DNA of 40,000 nucleotides from Prorocentrum cordatum. Taxonomy: Eukaryota; Sar; Dinophyceae; Prorocentrales; Prorocentraceae. Position numbers and translations under genes: made by a program. Every line of letters starts with the position of its first letter. The stretch's first letter is position 1. The DNA lies in contig CAUYUJ010018649.1 in NCBI GenBank assembly GCA_963575745.1, positions 702,959 through 742,958 on the forward strand, in the 5' to 3' direction. The notes below the pieces were generated by a model. That model did no database searches and was not told where the DNA came from. It saw nothing but the letters and a program-made list of their open reading frames with translations. Of this stretch, positions 1 through 7,873 are shown piece after piece.

Positions 1-44
1 GACGGGGGCGGGCGGGTGGCCGCCGCGCGAGAAAGTGGCGAGAG

Positions 45-335
45 CGGAGGAGGGGGAGGAGGAGGAGGAGGAAGGGAGAGGAGGAGGGAGAAGGGGAGGA
101 GAGAGGGAGAGAGCGGAAGGAGAAAGGAGGAAGGGGAGGGAGGGAGAGAGCGGAAGAAGAAGAGGAGGAGGGGGAGGAGGCGGAGGGAGGAGGAGGAGGA
201 GGAGGGAAGAGGAGGACCTTCCCTCTCCTTCCCTTCACGCCCCCTGCTCCTCATCCCGTTCCATATCCTCCCCTTTTCCTCCTCCTCCTCCTCCTTTCTT
301 CTTCCTCCTCCCCCACCTCCTCCTACCCGATGGGG
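45..335. repeat. GGA array followed by TCC array (inverted triplet arrays)
   Basis: Positions 45-218 are almost pure purine on the + strand (GGA/GAG units). Positions 223-335 are almost pure pyrimidine (TCC/CCT units). The two arms are complementary in composition and could pair as a long imperfect hairpin. Long open frames here are compositional and are not called as genes. Confidence 0.9.
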
Positions 336-339
336 AACG

Positions 340-600
340 CGGAACGTCTGGAAGCTCGATGGGGTCCCGACTTGCTACGTCGGAAATCAGAGTTGCTAAA
401 TCCACAATCCGATGTTGGAGCGGCTGAAACCCGGTGGGGGGCCGATTTGCGACAGCCGAACTATGTATTTGAAGCGCCCGAAACGCGATGGAGGCCCGAT
501 TCGTTTGTCGAAACAACGTTTAGGGCCCCCCTCAAATTTATTTCTGAAGTGCCCTAAACCCGATTGGAGTCCAATTTGCTACGTGCGAAGGCGCGCGTCG
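340..600. repeat. degenerate tandem repeat, about 55-75 bp units
   Basis: A motif close to CGATGGAGGCCCGATTTGCT, followed by ACGTCGAAA-like sequence, recurs near 357, 429, 485 and 561 with substitutions and small length changes. Spacing is irregular (about 72, 56 and 76 bp). No conserved protein reading was recognised, and it is probably a decayed minisatellite. Confidence 0.6.
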
Positions 601-659
601 GGAACCCCAAATCTCGAGGGGTCCCGACGCGTCGGCTTCAGACTTTACGCGCATTGTGC

Positions 660-744
660 GCCTTACGAACTGTCCCCACCAGCGCCCCCGCCACAGTCCC
701 ACTGTCCCCACTATTACCACCACTGTCCCCACCAAGGTCCCACT
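660..744. repeat. CCACTGTCC-type minisatellite, left part
   Basis: Repeated CCCACTGTCCCC-like units run up to the edge of the retrotransposon. The same repeat resumes at 16755, so the element split one minisatellite. The last five bases (740-744, ccact) are the left target-site duplication. Confidence 0.85.
740..744. other. target-site duplication, left copy (ccact)
   Basis: ccact directly abuts the left LTR and is repeated at 16755-16759 directly after the right LTR. Five bases is the usual duplication length for Ty1/copia integrases. The LTR/TSD border is ambiguous by one base because both LTRs are followed by c. Confidence 0.8.
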
Positions 745-996
745 AGTCGAAAGTGAGCCTGGTAACTCAAATAGGGCATATAGCCTGGCAAATTGCATCC
801 ATCGCTCTGCTGTGAAGGTACAGTATGAGGGGTGGATGGGTAAGATAGGATAATATCGATGTAATGATCTTTCCAGCACATAGCGAACACTCGCGGTGTC
901 CGGGCAAATAGGGCGCGCGTGCCTTGAGCCCAAGGCAGCGGCGCGCGAGCTATGCTCCCGATACTGTAACATCTCCCAAAGAGCTACCCTTAAAGT
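745..996 (-). repeat. 3' LTR (element orientation)
   Basis: 252 bp, matching 16503-16754 except t at 854 (g at 16612) and a at 963 (g at 16721). The sense strand begins ACTTTAAGG and ends CTTTCGACT, so the usual TG...CA ends are absent. Inside, 914-919 and 942-947 (cgcgcg each) and 920-926/931-937 (TGCCTTG/CAAGGCA, loop AGCC) make a strong GC-rich stem-loop. No TATA-like promoter can be assigned with confidence. Confidence 0.93.
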
Positions 997-1018
997 CGGG
1001 AGGGGAGGAGACGGAGAG
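997..1018 (-). other. polypyrimidine tract where a polypurine tract is expected
   Basis: The internal sequence next to the 3' LTR is purine-rich on the + strand (cgggaggggaggagacggag onward), so the element's sense RNA is pyrimidine-rich here. LTR elements normally prime plus-strand DNA from a purine-rich RNA tract at this spot. The complementary polarity is unusual, and no purine tract exists next to the LTR on the sense strand. Confidence 0.55.
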
Positions 1019-1105
1019 CATAGTCGCACGCAAAGATCGCGCGCACGACTGTTTGCAAAGAAAAGAAAACAGTGCGTACAGTCTGGTCAAACACCAGACT
1101 GTAAG

Positions 1106-1297
1106 GCGAGTTTCCTCGCAAAGTACTTCACGCAAATACAGGACAGCCCCTTCAAACAATGAAGGGCTATCGGCTTAGTTAGAAGTAAGCCAAAATTAGG
1201 CCATACCTCACCAAGCAAATGTGTATTAAGGCAAAGAGCCTGAGTTGTACGAAGCCGGCTCGTTGCCAGGCGTGAAATATAAGGCTCGTTTCCGAGC
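1106..1297 (-). repeat. GNRA hairpins in the 3' region (2 copies)
   Basis: Sense-strand hairpins GCGAG-GAAA-CTCGC (1106-1119) and GCTCG-GAAA-CGAGC (1284-1297) have perfect 5-bp stems. They belong to the element-wide family but lie outside any ORF, so a protein-level reason cannot explain them. Confidence 0.85.
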
Positions 1298-1366
1298 AGC
1301 TAAAGGGGCGCCTTTATAGTAGGCGCCCGTGCTGGCAAACTGGACCGCGAGGGCAACAAGGACAGA

Positions 1367-4300
1367 CTAAAATTGATTAGACTTAGGTTTGTCTCTGTCC
1401 TCGGGACCCCGAAAGGGAACAAATTGCTTCACGTCATACTTAAATGACTGAGTGCCTGACATCACTTCCAGAAGCAGCTCCCGATCGATGCTTCCCTTTG
1501 TATGCCCATCTGCGGTCATATCCCTAGTATCACACCATTGCACATTATGTACTATACCTATATCCATGAGCTCACGTATCCAGCTGATATGTCCAAGCAG
1601 AGTCCGTTCTGTAGGTATTTTGAGATCCCTGCTTGATAAAGATTTGTAGACGGACTCAGCGTCTATGGTAAGAGAGACTTTGATAGCAAGGCCTCCAACT
1701 TCACGCATGTCTCGTAGTTGTCGTGGAGTCAAAGCCCCTGCCTTAAGCTCGTGGAGAGTAATGAGCGTAGGGTAACACTCATCAAGGTTATGCGCGGCTG
1801 CAAGTGCCTCCGCAGCATAACTGGACCTCACCTGTAATCGGTGTGATTTGCATAGTCCGTCACAGAGGTGAACGACGGACTTGCCTTGAGGCGAGTTTCC
1901 TCGCCGTAGTACGTTGGCCCCGCGTATGCCGTAGCCCTTGGTCTCGTCATCCTCCTCCCCGGTAAGCTTCCGATACCCCGAATCGCTATGGATGTCAACT
2001 TCATTCGTCGGCTTCATCCGAGGGAAGGTGATACGTTTCGGGCTGCTGATCAGCTTTCGCGTCACAGCATTCAAACGTCTGACTTGCAAATTGGTGGGCT
2101 CTTGAATTTTCTGAAGAGAGACCACATATACCATGAGCCAGATTTGGGTAAGAAGGGCATAGGCGAGGGCTCCTCGCAGGCTGACGAACATGTCGGCAAT
2201 GAGTTTCGTGGCTTTGGCGTCGGCCGCCGCTCCTGTAAGTTCTGGGTGTGTGATAGGACGTAGTTGTTTAATATACTCGTCCTGGTCCATGATCACATCT
2301 CCCTGATCATTCTTAGTGTAGCGAACGGCGCAGTTCGTATATGTGTGCTTGTTGAACTTGCATTTGCCAAACACCTTTTCGACACGTTGTACATAGTCGT
2401 CTATATTTTTCTCTAGACCTGTCATGTTAATATCATCGACATGTTTTGCCGTCAGAAGGTCTTGGCTGAATTCAAATTCAGGATCGTAGCTGGTCGGTGT
2501 AAGTCCTATAGCTCGTGTGGTCGTACGAAGTTTGAGAGAGAACGCTCTTGGAGCGTCCTTAGTACCCGTTCCTGGTTTGAGGCATCTAAGACAGCGTCGA
2601 CTTTCGTCGTAGGATGAGAAGCCGGGTAAGGTACGAAGTACCTGAGCGCTTCCTGGTGGAAGAGTAAAGCAAACCATGCGAGTTTCCTCGCCGGTGGCAT
2701 GGGCAAGTTCCTCATAGGTCAAACCCTTGAGGAACGCCTTATCGATATCCATGGATGCTAAGATCCACTCTGGATGGCATGCCGCTTCACTTGCCAGGAG
2801 TCGTTGGGACTGCCTTCGGGCGGTTCCCGAGAATGTCTCCACATCAAAAGCCTCAGTATCCATAAATCCACGAAGGACCAGTCTGAGACGAATGGTTTTA
2901 ACGTTCTCGGTACCCATCTTTACGAACTTCCACTTGTATACATATCTGGATGTCATGATGTTGGAAGCTTTGGATAAATCGTACATCTCAAAGCATCGAT
3001 TATCAATCCAGATTTTGAGCTCAGTATATAAGGCTTCACTAACCTCCTTTGGATGTGCTGCTATGTCGGCTTTGGTTAGTAGATCATCTTCTTTGACAAC
3101 CACAGCACGTTTAGCAGCAGAGGATACATATACTCTCATCGTTGCGACCATATCGGTATCGAGCTGTGCAAGTTGAGTCTGATCCAACACTATTTTAGAC
3201 ATTTCTGATGTAAAGCATAGTTCAACGTAAGGACCGTATTCATCACTGTCTAGAGAGTAGCTCTCGTCGGCTGTGTTTGAACAAAGAGAGACTAGACAGG
3301 ACTCACATGATTTCGGCTCGTCTCCGAGCATATCTGATGATATAATATCATCTTCGTCCACAAATGCTGAAACCAAAACACACTGGTCGGGCAGCATAGT
3401 TGTTGGGACGCAATAAAGATAATCATCGGTAGTCGTCGTAGGATGCAGGTCCATACGTAGCTCGTCGTACCACTCTTCCAGCATCATAGCTTCAATATTG
3501 TGTTCCTCATTTTCCTCATAGATTGTCGACAGACGGCCTTTGCTCGGCGATGAAGCGTCTGGTGTGTCTGGAGAAGGCCTGTTTCCAGGCGACTCGTGTT
3601 CTCCAGACGTGTTGCTTGGATGCTGATATTTAGCCAAATCGTCGTGAAATCCTAAGGAAGGGACACGTGAAGTCAAGCATTGAATAAGTCTGGAGTGAGT
3701 GCTACCAGTGATCTGAGAAATGTTTAAGCCAGTGCCCACGCATTCGTAATAGTGGAACGCCGGGCTGATGTCGTTGTCATAGTGGATCAGCGTAGACCCT
3801 GTGGCGTACTTTACTGCATGTAAGCTTGACACACTCTTAGCCAATCGAACTGCTACTACATGTTCTACTCGGAAGTAATTCCGTACGAGATACTGTAGTG
3901 CTAAGTGTACGCGCGGGTGAAACTTGCTGTCGTCTGACAGATTAAGGTTTCCCTTGTAATCGGGGATATACCCGAAAACTTTGGCAGGTTTCCCTGCGCT
4001 GAGGTGTGCCACATAAGCAAGGACGGTTTGCATGGCCATATTATCCATGCCAAGTTCCCGTGTGAGGAGACATTCGATGTATAGTGTGTGACGAGCATCA
4101 GGATACATCACAATTACCTCACGAGATCCTGCCTTGACAACAATATGTCCTCTTTCAGGCACGTTTCGGATCACCGGGAATGGGCCGTTCCAGCCTCCAT
4201 GGTCGTCCTTGGTGGCAGTAGGTCGGTGGTAGTCGACCAAATCCCCTGATGAGTAGAGGCGAGCACCATCAGGAGTCGTCTTAGCCCTAAGAGCCCGATT

Positions 4301-6811
4301 TGTCTTGGCTACAGCAGTAGCCTGAGTTATGGCTTCGAGGCTGACTTCCCTTACACGACGTTCTCGTTCGTGTCCTGAAGTCTCGGGTCCCTTGGGAAAG
4401 TCAAGGGTATCGAGATCAGGAAGGAAGGAGGGCTGACGTCCTGTGTGTGCCTGATATGGCGATACTCCGTGATAAAACGTAAACGCATTAGTAACGAAGA
4501 TGCCTTCCGCCAATGCTCTAGTGAATACAACGGGGATGTTGTGTCTATTCAATTCTTCCTCAATCATGTGGAGGACGCCTCTGAGAATGCCGTTTCGTGA
4601 CTCAATTGAAGTCGCGTGTTGGCCAGGAGCACGGATACGAAGTTCCGTGCCCTTATTGGCCATCATGGTTTTAGCGGCATCGTTATTCAGGGCGCCTTCT
4701 CCGTCTGAGTATAAAACTTTGAAGGGTCCGTGATAGGCAATCCAGCAATAGTGGTAGGCGTCGATGATAGTGTCACGTTCTCTGTCGGAAATCTCTAGGC
4801 CTGCTGCCAGGCGAATACAACGGTCCATAATATGAAATATGGTCCGTTTCTTGTAAAACATGAGGTCCATTTCCCCTTCGTCGAGCCAGTTACCAGGGAG
4901 GCTTACCGATGGTAATGTTGAGTTTCCTGGACGTTCCCATGCTCTACATTCCCGACAGGTATCGCAGATTTCCTTGATCATGTTCAGTCGAACGTTATCA
5001 AGCCCCACCTTTTCGAGGATTAGCCTCATCTTTGGCTCCTTCGCATGATACCATCGCAGATGCAGTTTTCGGAGTTCCTTTTTCACAACATGGGGTTCGT
5101 GACTACGGAGACTCTGTAGACTGTGTTGGATGTCAAATCTCGTCCAGTCGGGTAGTCGTGGAGCCCCAGAGCCGGTGGAGGCAAGAGGGTTCCTTGTAGC
5201 TCTCCGTAGTTGATCCCCTGTGTTGACTGCGTCTGGAGGTGGTGGTACGCCTTGTAGACGTCCGCGGCGGGCCGCTACCTGTGGCGCGTCACTAGAAGAC
5301 GCAGAAGGCGTGTTTCCACGCTCGGGGGCGTCTCGTAGTAGGTCGTAGCTGCTAGTACCAGATGTCGGATCGACGTTACCGAAGGATCGTGGTCGTGGTG
5401 GCCTGGCGCGTGCGCCTTGGCGGCCACCTGAAGCTGAAGCTTGGCCCTCACCCGGTTTAGGTAAGGGTTTCCACCAAGCTGGCACGGCTTTGCCTCCGGG
5501 GTCGTGGTCGTCTGGTAGTTTAAATGGTTCAGCAAAACGACATTTACCAGGTTCGGTATCAAGGTGGTTCTTAACCCCCTTGCTTCTCGTAAGATCCCTT
5601 TGACATGCTGGACATGGCCAATATACAGAGATGGAGTCATGATATTTGCACTGCGTAGGGTCTCTGTTATGGCTAGGACTGTCCTTTCGGACGTTGTCGA
5701 TGCATGCCGGGCACGTAGCCACCTTTGGGATGATACGATCCCCGATGCGTCTCATACCTTCGCCTGGTTCAGCTTGCTCAGGAAGGTCGGCAGGATAAGC
5801 ATGTGCAGAACTTATAGGCGCGTTTCCGCGCGTAGTGTCAATGGCTTTCGCCAGATAGACGGCTTCCACGAAGGCAGACTGCAGTCGTCGAGTATATCTT
5901 TGTGCTAGTGAAAGCTCGGTGTTGCACGGTTGTGCGTGCACATGCTGACCGTTGCACTTGAGTCGCTCAAAGGGTTTAAGAATTGTCTCGTCGTTGCTGG
6001 TGATATTTGTCGGCTTCTTAATATAGTCACCAGTCGTATCCTTAAGTCCCGTAGCGCATTGGTCAATGCGCACGGTTGTAATGTGTGGTCGGTTGGCAAG
6101 CTTCGTCCATGGAGAGATATCGTCCACCCATGTTCCTGTAGGTTGTTCGCGTATAAACCACCTCTGAGCGTCATCTTGGGTTACAGCAATTTTACCACAG
6201 TAAATTATGTGTGGTAAGTCTTCTCTGTGGTGCTGTTCCCAAGTGTTATAGTTGACTTTGTAGTTATAGTAAGATGGTGATCCTGTGGTGCGGCAGCTGG
6301 GTTGCAGTATGGCAACTCGTACGTAGCATATCTTAAAGTAATGATCTATAACCTGCTGCACCGAGGGGTCTCCCAGGTCGACATATGTAGCATTGTCCAA
6401 GTTGCCGCCTGAGGAAAGCCCCCTTGAGAAGGCAAGCTCTGAGATGCCACCCTCGCCGCCACGAAGCTCCAACATATCCACGCAGTTGTTATGGCCGTAG
6501 CATAGTGTAGCAACTATGCGGTATATGTTAGCGTGTGTGTCGGGCATAGATGTGGGGAGGGTAAGGAACAGGTCGTCGTCCTCGTCGGAGCTTATCAGCT
6601 CAACAGGGACGTCAGTACTCCAGATTGCCATGAGATCCTGTCCGAGTCCTGACAAGTCGTCGCCGCAATCGTCATTTCCGTCTTCGACGTGCTTTTTAAT
6701 GCGGCGAGGCTTGATGCCTGCTTCCTTTTCGGCTTTGAGCCTCTCCTTCTGTTTTATACGCGATTCAGTGGGTAAAGCTTGTTCGTCTTGTTCGTCGGTC
6801 TGTGTACTCAT
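1367..6811 (-). CDS. ORF3: integrase, reverse transcriptase, RNase H polyprotein
   Basis: 1814 aa from an ATG nine bases after the ORF2 stop and in the same frame. The N-terminus is Lys/Glu-rich and acidic. Two zinc motifs follow: CPAC at 367-370 and CPAC at 400-403, the second followed by His and Cys. The integrase has H584, H589, C616, C619, then D649, D703 and E737 (D-x53-D-x33-E). A variable acidic linker precedes the RVT_2-type reverse transcriptase (about 1250-1490), with first Asp D1355 in SMDIDKAF and the active site HVDD at 1457-1460 instead of YVDD. RNase H spans about 1605-1780 and ends in WCDTRDMTADGHTKG. The protein copies element RNA into DNA and inserts it. No frameshift is seen inside the ORF. 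The HVDD change could reduce activity or be a lineage variant. Confidence 0.93.
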   Translation of the reverse strand: MSTQTDEQDEQALPTESRIKQKERLKAEKEAGIKPRRIKKHVEDGNDDCGDDLSGLGQDLMAIWSTDVPVELISSDEDDDLFLTLPTSMPDTHANIYRIVATLCYGHNNCVDMLELRGGEGGISELAFSRGLSSGGNLDNATYVDLGDPSVQQVIDHYFKICYVRVAILQPSCRTTGSPSYYNYKVNYNTWEQHHREDLPHIIYCGKIAVTQDDAQRWFIREQPTGTWVDDISPWTKLANRPHITTVRIDQCATGLKDTTGDYIKKPTNITSNDETILKPFERLKCNGQHVHAQPCNTELSLAQRYTRRLQSAFVEAVYLAKAIDTTRGNAPISSAHAYPADLPEQAEPGEGMRRIGDRIIPKVATCPACIDNVRKDSPSHNRDPTQCKYHDSISVYWPCPACQRDLTRSKGVKNHLDTEPGKCRFAEPFKLPDDHDPGGKAVPAWWKPLPKPGEGQASASGGRQGARARPPRPRSFGNVDPTSGTSSYDLLRDAPERGNTPSASSSDAPQVAARRGRLQGVPPPPDAVNTGDQLRRATRNPLASTGSGAPRLPDWTRFDIQHSLQSLRSHEPHVVKKELRKLHLRWYHAKEPKMRLILEKVGLDNVRLNMIKEICDTCRECRAWERPGNSTLPSVSLPGNWLDEGEMDLMFYKKRTIFHIMDRCIRLAAGLEISDRERDTIIDAYHYCWIAYHGPFKVLYSDGEGALNNDAAKTMMANKGTELRIRAPGQHATSIESRNGILRGVLHMIEEELNRHNIPVVFTRALAEGIFVTNAFTFYHGVSPYQAHTGRQPSFLPDLDTLDFPKGPETSGHERERRVREVSLEAITQATAVAKTNRALRAKTTPDGARLYSSGDLVDYHRPTATKDDHGGWNGPFPVIRNVPERGHIVVKAGSREVIVMYPDARHTLYIECLLTRELGMDNMAMQTVLAYVAHLSAGKPAKVFGYIPDYKGNLNLSDDSKFHPRVHLALQYLVRNYFRVEHVVAVRLAKSVSSLHAVKYATGSTLIHYDNDISPAFHYYECVGTGLNISQITGSTHSRLIQCLTSRVPSLGFHDDLAKYQHPSNTSGEHESPGNRPSPDTPDASSPSKGRLSTIYEENEEHNIEAMMLEEWYDELRMDLHPTTTTDDYLYCVPTTMLPDQCVLVSAFVDEDDIISSDMLGDEPKSCESCLVSLCSNTADESYSLDSDEYGPYVELCFTSEMSKIVLDQTQLAQLDTDMVATMRVYVSSAAKRAVVVKEDDLLTKADIAAHPKEVSEALYTELKIWIDNRCFEMYDLSKASNIMTSRYVYKWKFVKMGTENVKTIRLRLVLRGFMDTEAFDVETFSGTARRQSQRLLASEAACHPEWILASMDIDKAFLKGLTYEELAHATGEETRMVCFTLPPGSAQVLRTLPGFSSYDESRRCLRCLKPGTGTKDAPRAFSLKLRTTTRAIGLTPTSYDPEFEFSQDLLTAKHVDDINMTGLEKNIDDYVQRVEKVFGKCKFNKHTYTNCAVRYTKNDQGDVIMDQDEYIKQLRPITHPELTGAAADAKATKLIADMFVSLRGALAYALLTQIWLMVYVVSLQKIQEPTNLQVRRLNAVTRKLISSPKRITFPRMKPTNEVDIHSDSGYRKLTGEEDDETKGYGIRGANVLRRGNSPQGKSVVHLCDGLCKSHRLQVRSSYAAEALAAAHNLDECYPTLITLHELKAGALTPRQLRDMREVGGLAIKVSLTIDAESVYKSLSSRDLKIPTERTLLGHISWIRELMDIGIVHNVQWCDTRDMTADGHTKGSIDRELLLEVMSGTQSFKYDVKQFVPFRGPEDRDKPKSNQF
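1472..1999 (-). other. RNase H domain of ORF3
   Basis: Copia-type RNase H blocks are seen: VDIHSDSGYRKL, SSYAAEALAAAH, LTIDAESVYKSLSS and CDTRDMTADGHTKG. Acidic residues sit at the expected places. This is the last domain before the stop at 1367. Confidence 0.8.
2342..2959 (-). other. reverse transcriptase domain of ORF3
   Basis: RVT_2-like blocks are visible in order: RYVYKWKFVKMG, then LRLVLRGF, SMDIDKAFLKG (D1355), then KPGTGTKDAPRAF and LLTAKHVDDINMTG (D1459, D1460). The usual Tyr of YVDD is His. All three catalytic aspartates are retained. Confidence 0.9.
4577..5074 (-). other. integrase domain of ORF3
   Basis: An HHCC zinc-binding module (H584, H589, C616, C619) is followed by a D649, D703, E737 catalytic triad. 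The second Asp is in LYSDGEGAL and the Glu in SIESRNGILR, typical of copia integrases. All catalytic residues are present, so the domain looks intact. Confidence 0.9.
5578..5713 (-). other. ORF3 paired CxxC zinc-finger region
   Basis: ORF3 residues 367 to about 412 contain CPAC-x(n)-C-x2-H and CPAC-QRDL...H...C, upstream of the integrase. Such Cys/His clusters suggest nucleic-acid binding. The exact finger class could not be assigned. Confidence 0.5.
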
Positions 6812-6820
6812 TGTCGTGGT

Positions 6821-6823
6821 TTA
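6821..6823 (-). other. in-frame TAA stop between ORF2 and ORF3
   Basis: The sense strand reads ACC CAT TAA ACC ACG ACA ATG. The stop is the only thing separating ORF2 from ORF3 in the same frame, and the ORF3 ATG follows after three codons. Readthrough, termination-reinitiation or a recent inactivating mutation would all fit. Confidence 0.9.
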
Positions 6824-7831
6824 ATGGGTACATGCGTCAATCGCCAGAGTCGGGAGGGGGAGAGAACAGTCATCTATGATGACGCGTCGATGTTTCTGTG
6901 GTGATTGAGTCGGCTCGTTTCCGAGCAAGACCGGTTCCTCGGGTTGCCAATACAACCGAGTACTGATGTTGGCAACCCCTGCAGGTAATGGTGCATGCCA
7001 ATCATACCCTGTTGGTTGATCGGTAACTGAGATATCTTGAATAACCGCGTTGGTATCCAGGTTGATTGTTACACGTCGGATGACTTCAGACCATTTTGGT
7101 CCTCCCTTATGAGTCGTCACGTAGTGACGGGTATTATGGTCTGTACGTGTATACGTATTTAAGTATACGGGCACGTTTCCGTGCGTGGTGGTGCTCCCCA
7201 GGATTTTGTCGTTCAAGTGACGGATGAGTATAGTACGTGTCTGAGCCCGCCATTCAGCATGTCGTACTGTATGGCCGTACCAATCCAACACATGTTGTGG
7301 TATGGCCTGCTTACAGGTACATGTCCACAGCTTCGAGCTGATCGGTATAGATGATGCTACCTGCACATAGGTACCGCTTGGTGTACTGTCTTGCATATTG
7401 AACCGAATACCGAAATGACACAGACGCATCCGTATTACTGACAACTTTAGATCTTCCAGGGTATCACGTACTGGAGATAACTTCCAAACATATCCTGGGG
7501 GACCAAATATTATAATCTTCATGCGGAGTTTCTTGGCTTTAATCAACAGGTTCTGGATACGTGACCAATGTGGGGCCGCTCTCTTTCCTGGAGTTCGTAC
7601 GTACCAGTCACCCGGAGTACTAATCCATGTGAGAGTGTAATCTCCACTGATCACCGCACCTAGGTAGTTTGTGCCCACGCTTGTCATAAGTTCGTTGTGG
7701 GAAATACGATCACAAATATAACCTCGTGTGCGGAGGTCGGCACATGCCTCCCTCGTATCTTCGATGACAAAAGCCCTCTTACTAAGGCAGGTTACCCCGC
7801 TGTCCTTGTTACCCCCCGGCTTTTCAGCCAA
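6821..7831 (-). CDS. ORF2: domain of unknown function between protease and integrase
   Basis: 336 aa counted from a TTG at 7831, ending at TAA 6821-6823. It is in the same frame as ORF1 and ORF3. The first in-frame ATG is at 7687 (residue 49), so independent translation would lose the N-terminus; readthrough from ORF1 is equally possible. Recognisable blocks are TWISTPGDWYV near 70, KRAAPHWSRIQN near 83, IIIFGPPGYVWKLSP near 107, then RMRLCHFGIRFN and VLDWYG...EWRAQTR. The PG(D)W, FGPPG and CHFG spacing loosely recalls a degenerate SAM-methyltransferase core, but no diagnostic catalytic motif is present, so no function is assigned. It holds GNRA hairpins at 6913-6926, 7171-7184 and 7787-7800 and a 10-bp inverted repeat at 6941-6978. 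Confidence 0.75.
   Translation of the reverse strand: MAEKPGGNKDSGVTCLSKRAFVIEDTREACADLRTRGYICDRISHNELMTSVGTNYLGAVISGDYTLTWISTPGDWYVRTPGKRAAPHWSRIQNLLIKAKKLRMKIIIFGPPGYVWKLSPVRDTLEDLKLSVIRMRLCHFGIRFNMQDSTPSGTYVQVASSIPISSKLWTCTCKQAIPQHVLDWYGHTVRHAEWRAQTRTILIRHLNDKILGSTTTHGNVPVYLNTYTRTDHNTRHYVTTHKGGPKWSEVIRRVTINLDTNAVIQDISVTDQPTGYDWHAPLPAGVANISTRLYWQPEEPVLLGNEPTQSPQKHRRVIIDDCSLPLPTLAIDACTH
6913..7800 (-). repeat. GNRA hairpins inside ORF2 (3 copies)
   Basis: 6913-6926 is GCTCG-GAAA-CGAGC and 7171-7184 is GCACG-GAAA-CGTGC. 7787-7800 is GCGGG-GUAA-CCUGC, with a G-U pair that exists only in the sense RNA; the antisense would have C/A. The last one is read SGVTC, a different frame from the other two. 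Confidence 0.85.
6941..6978 (-). repeat. 10-bp inverted repeat in ORF2
   Basis: gggttgccaa (6941-6950) pairs perfectly with ttggcaaccc (6969-6978) across an 18-nt loop. An alternative imperfect pairing, ctcgggttg with caaccgag, overlaps it. A GNRA hairpin lies just beside it at 6913-6926. Confidence 0.7.
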
Positions 7832-7870
7832 CAGGCAAGACGACGAGGGGGCGACGTCGCCCTGCCATCT

Positions 7871-7873
7871 TCA
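7871..7873 (-). other. in-frame TGA stop between ORF1 and ORF2
   Basis: The sense strand reads TCT TCA TCT TGA AGA TGG. ORF1 ends here and the same frame stays open for 13 codons up to the ORF2 TTG and beyond. An overlapping ATG (in TGAAGATGG) opens only a 14-codon frame. Confidence 0.9.

Larger units (their letters stand above)
997..1366 (-). other. 3' untranslated region rich in stem-loops
   Basis: No ORF continues here after the ORF3 stop. It contains a perfect 10-bp stem at 1078-1087/1093-1102 (ACAGTCTGGT, loop caaac). It also has a 7-bp stem at 1148-1154/1160-1166 (loop aacaa) and a 7-bp stem at 1306-1312/1322-1328 (GGGCGCC/GGCGCCC). Two canonical GNRA-type hairpins sit at 1106-1119 and 1284-1297. 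A decayed one sits at 1258-1271 (GCAA loop, one mismatch, one G-U pair). Confidence 0.75.
1891..5831 (-). repeat. GNRA hairpins inside ORF3 (7) plus two variants
   Basis: Perfect 5-bp stems with GNRA loops (sense strand) lie at 1891-1904 (GAAA), 2678-2691 (GAAA), 3316-3329 (GAGA), 3577-3590 (GAAA), 3984-3997 (GAAA), 5307-5320 (GAAA) and 5818-5831 (GAAA). Variants are 3943-3956 (GAAA, only 4 bp paired) and 4799-4812 (perfect stem, loop GCAG). Most are read as x-G-N-x-P, but 2678-2691 is read GEETR inside the RT and 3984-3997 is read AGKPA, so the reading frame is not fixed. Confidence 0.85.

Noticed and set aside
1258-1271. Additional hairpin candidates with GN-type loops (also near 4917-4930, 6366, 13267-13280, 15441 and 15561)
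   Set aside because: Stems have one or more true mismatches; not counted, though some may be decayed members.
2162-2176. GCGAGG-GCT-CCTCGC stem in ORF3
   Set aside because: Stem is good but the loop is three bases and not GNRA, so it is outside the family.
6821-7831. ORF2 as a cytosine methyltransferase
   Set aside because: No PCQ or ENV catalytic motif was seen; resemblance is only in block spacing.
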